A DNA stretch of 40,106 nucleotides from DATBFG01 sp036558645 (GTDB taxonomy: Bacteria > Acidobacteriota > Terriglobia > Terriglobales > Acidobacteriaceae), in assembly GCA_036558645.1 (NCBI GenBank), contig DATBFG010000093.1, positions 1-40,106 on the forward strand, written 5' to 3'. Each line of letters opens with the position of its first letter. The stretch's first letter is position 1. Position numbers and translations under genes: made by a program. This document shows, in pieces, positions 39,466 through 40,106 of this stretch. Under the pieces are notes generated by a model. It saw only the letters and a program-made list of their open reading frames with translations, did not search any database and was not told the DNA's origin.

Positions 39466-40106
39466 ATGTTGAAACCAGGAGATATTGCAATTGTCAGTGG
39501 TGCCCGTACTCCGTTTGGGCGCTATTGCGGCAAGCTGAAAGACTATACGGCCATGGAGTTGGCCGCGGTTGCATCCAAAGGCGCGATCGAACGAGCCGGA
39601 GTTGATCCCAAAGAATTCGATCACGCCGTGTTCGGAAACGCGCAACAAACATCGGGCGACGCGCTTTACGGCGCGCGTCACGTCGGCCTGCGAGCAGGCC
39701 TGCCGATTGAAACACCTGCGCTGACCATCAATCGCCTTTGCGGGTCGGGAATGCAGGCGATCGTAAACGCGGCGCAGATGGTTCAGCTCGGGGAAGCCGA
39801 CGTAGTTCTTGCTGGCGGGATGGAAGCAATGTCGCAGGCACCGTTCGTCATTCGCGGACGCGACGGATTCAGCCTGTCGCCAGGTGGCAAACTGGAAGAT
39901 TCTCTGATGGTCGCGCTGCTCGACAGCTATTGCGGCCTGTACATGGCGAATACTGCGGAACTGTACGGCGAGCAGCAAGGCATCAACCGCCAGATGCAGG
40001 ATGACTTCGCCTTGCGCTCGCAGAGATGTGCAGATGACGCCTACAAAGCTGGGCGGCTGCAGGAAGAATTGGTGCCAGTGCCGCTGCGGAACTCGAAGGG
40101 CGAAGC
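39466..40106 (+). CDS. Acetyl-CoA acetyltransferase (thiolase), truncated at window edge
   Basis: The first 213 codons of a thiolase lie in the window. The N-terminus reads MLKPGDIAIVSGARTPFGRYCG, and the active-site Cys92 is in INRLCGSGMQAIV, the acyl-intermediate cysteine. AGGMEAMSQAPFVIRGRDG is the next family landmark. Thiolases join two acetyl-CoA or cleave 3-ketoacyl-CoA. The second catalytic Cys and the His are beyond the edge, and the exact type (acetyl-CoA acetyltransferase, FadA or PhaA) is not decided. CAGGAA lies 7 bases before the ATG. Confidence 0.93.
   Translation, partial: MLKPGDIAIVSGARTPFGRYCGKLKDYTAMELAAVASKGAIERAGVDPKEFDHAVFGNAQQTSGDALYGARHVGLRAGLPIETPALTINRLCGSGMQAIVNAAQMVQLGEADVVLAGGMEAMSQAPFVIRGRDGFSLSPGGKLEDSLMVALLDSYCGLYMANTAELYGEQQGINRQMQDDFALRSQRCADDAYKAGRLQEELVPVPLRNSKGE

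Overview
The window looks like chromosomal DNA from an Acidobacteriota (Terriglobia / Koribacter-like) bacterium. This rests on roughly 55-60% G+C, the mix of housekeeping genes with acidobacterial-type secreted and regulatory families (CadC-like winged-helix proteins with membrane tails, TGDG-repeat DUF4097 proteins, small 'VPFDF' exported proteins, anti-sigma factors with Asp-box repeats) and the gatC/gatA and pyrR-pyrB-pyrC arrangements. The assignment is by recognition of families, not by any search. I see no insertion sequence, phage, CRISPR array or rRNA. One tRNA, Val(GAC), is present.

Layout. 1-2000: a truncated membrane-protein gene at the left edge, a 640-base stretch without a recognisable gene, a DUF4239 membrane protein and tRNA-Val, all leftward. 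2151-7299: a rightward block of ROK sugar kinase, SIS-domain isomerase, a 119-residue conserved protein, pgsA, cysS and an FmdE-like zinc protein, closed by a bidirectional terminator. 7346-9183: a His-rich exported protein (leftward) and kbl (rightward). 9219-16500: a long leftward block, small membrane protein-miaA-nagZ-lipoprotein-zinc-ribbon membrane protein-pyrR-pyrB-pyrC, with several overlaps. 16614-19527: a winged-helix membrane protein, a DUF4097 protein, a DUF1697 protein and a lipoprotein. 19570-24562 (leftward): gatA, gatC, DUF721, EamA transporter, MOSC protein and a class III aminotransferase. 24935-28621: a MacB/FtsX permease (leftward), then a sigma factor and its anti-sigma partner (rightward). 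29027-30286: thioredoxin, a 49-residue membrane protein and a BON lipoprotein. 30382-33079: an exported protein divergent from an FHA-GAF-AAA+ sigma-54 activator. 33081-36578 (leftward): a CTP-synthase-like amidotransferase, a class V PLP enzyme and an amino acid permease. 36759-39338: a TPR-GAF-degenerate GGDEF protein. 39466-end: a truncated thiolase.

How the genes fit together. Clear functional groups are pyrimidine synthesis (pyrRBC), transamidation of Glu-tRNA(Gln)/Asp-tRNA(Asn) (gatCA), membrane lipid synthesis (pgsA), tRNA charging and modification (cysS, miaA) and amino-sugar or cell-wall metabolism (ROK kinase plus GlmS-like isomerase, nagZ). The most informative regulatory unit is the 30.4-33.1 kb divergon. 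A near-consensus -24/-12 (sigma-54) promoter points at the exported-protein gene, and the gene on the other side encodes a complete sigma-54 activator with GAFTGA.

Other points of interest are an amidotransferase that keeps its cysteine but has lost the His and Glu of its triad, several SD-less genes with a -10-like hexamer only 6-9 bases before the start codon (possible leaderless mRNAs), a two-hairpin transcript end with a GAAA tetraloop, and a 41-residue membrane protein coupled to miaA through a TAGTG overlap.
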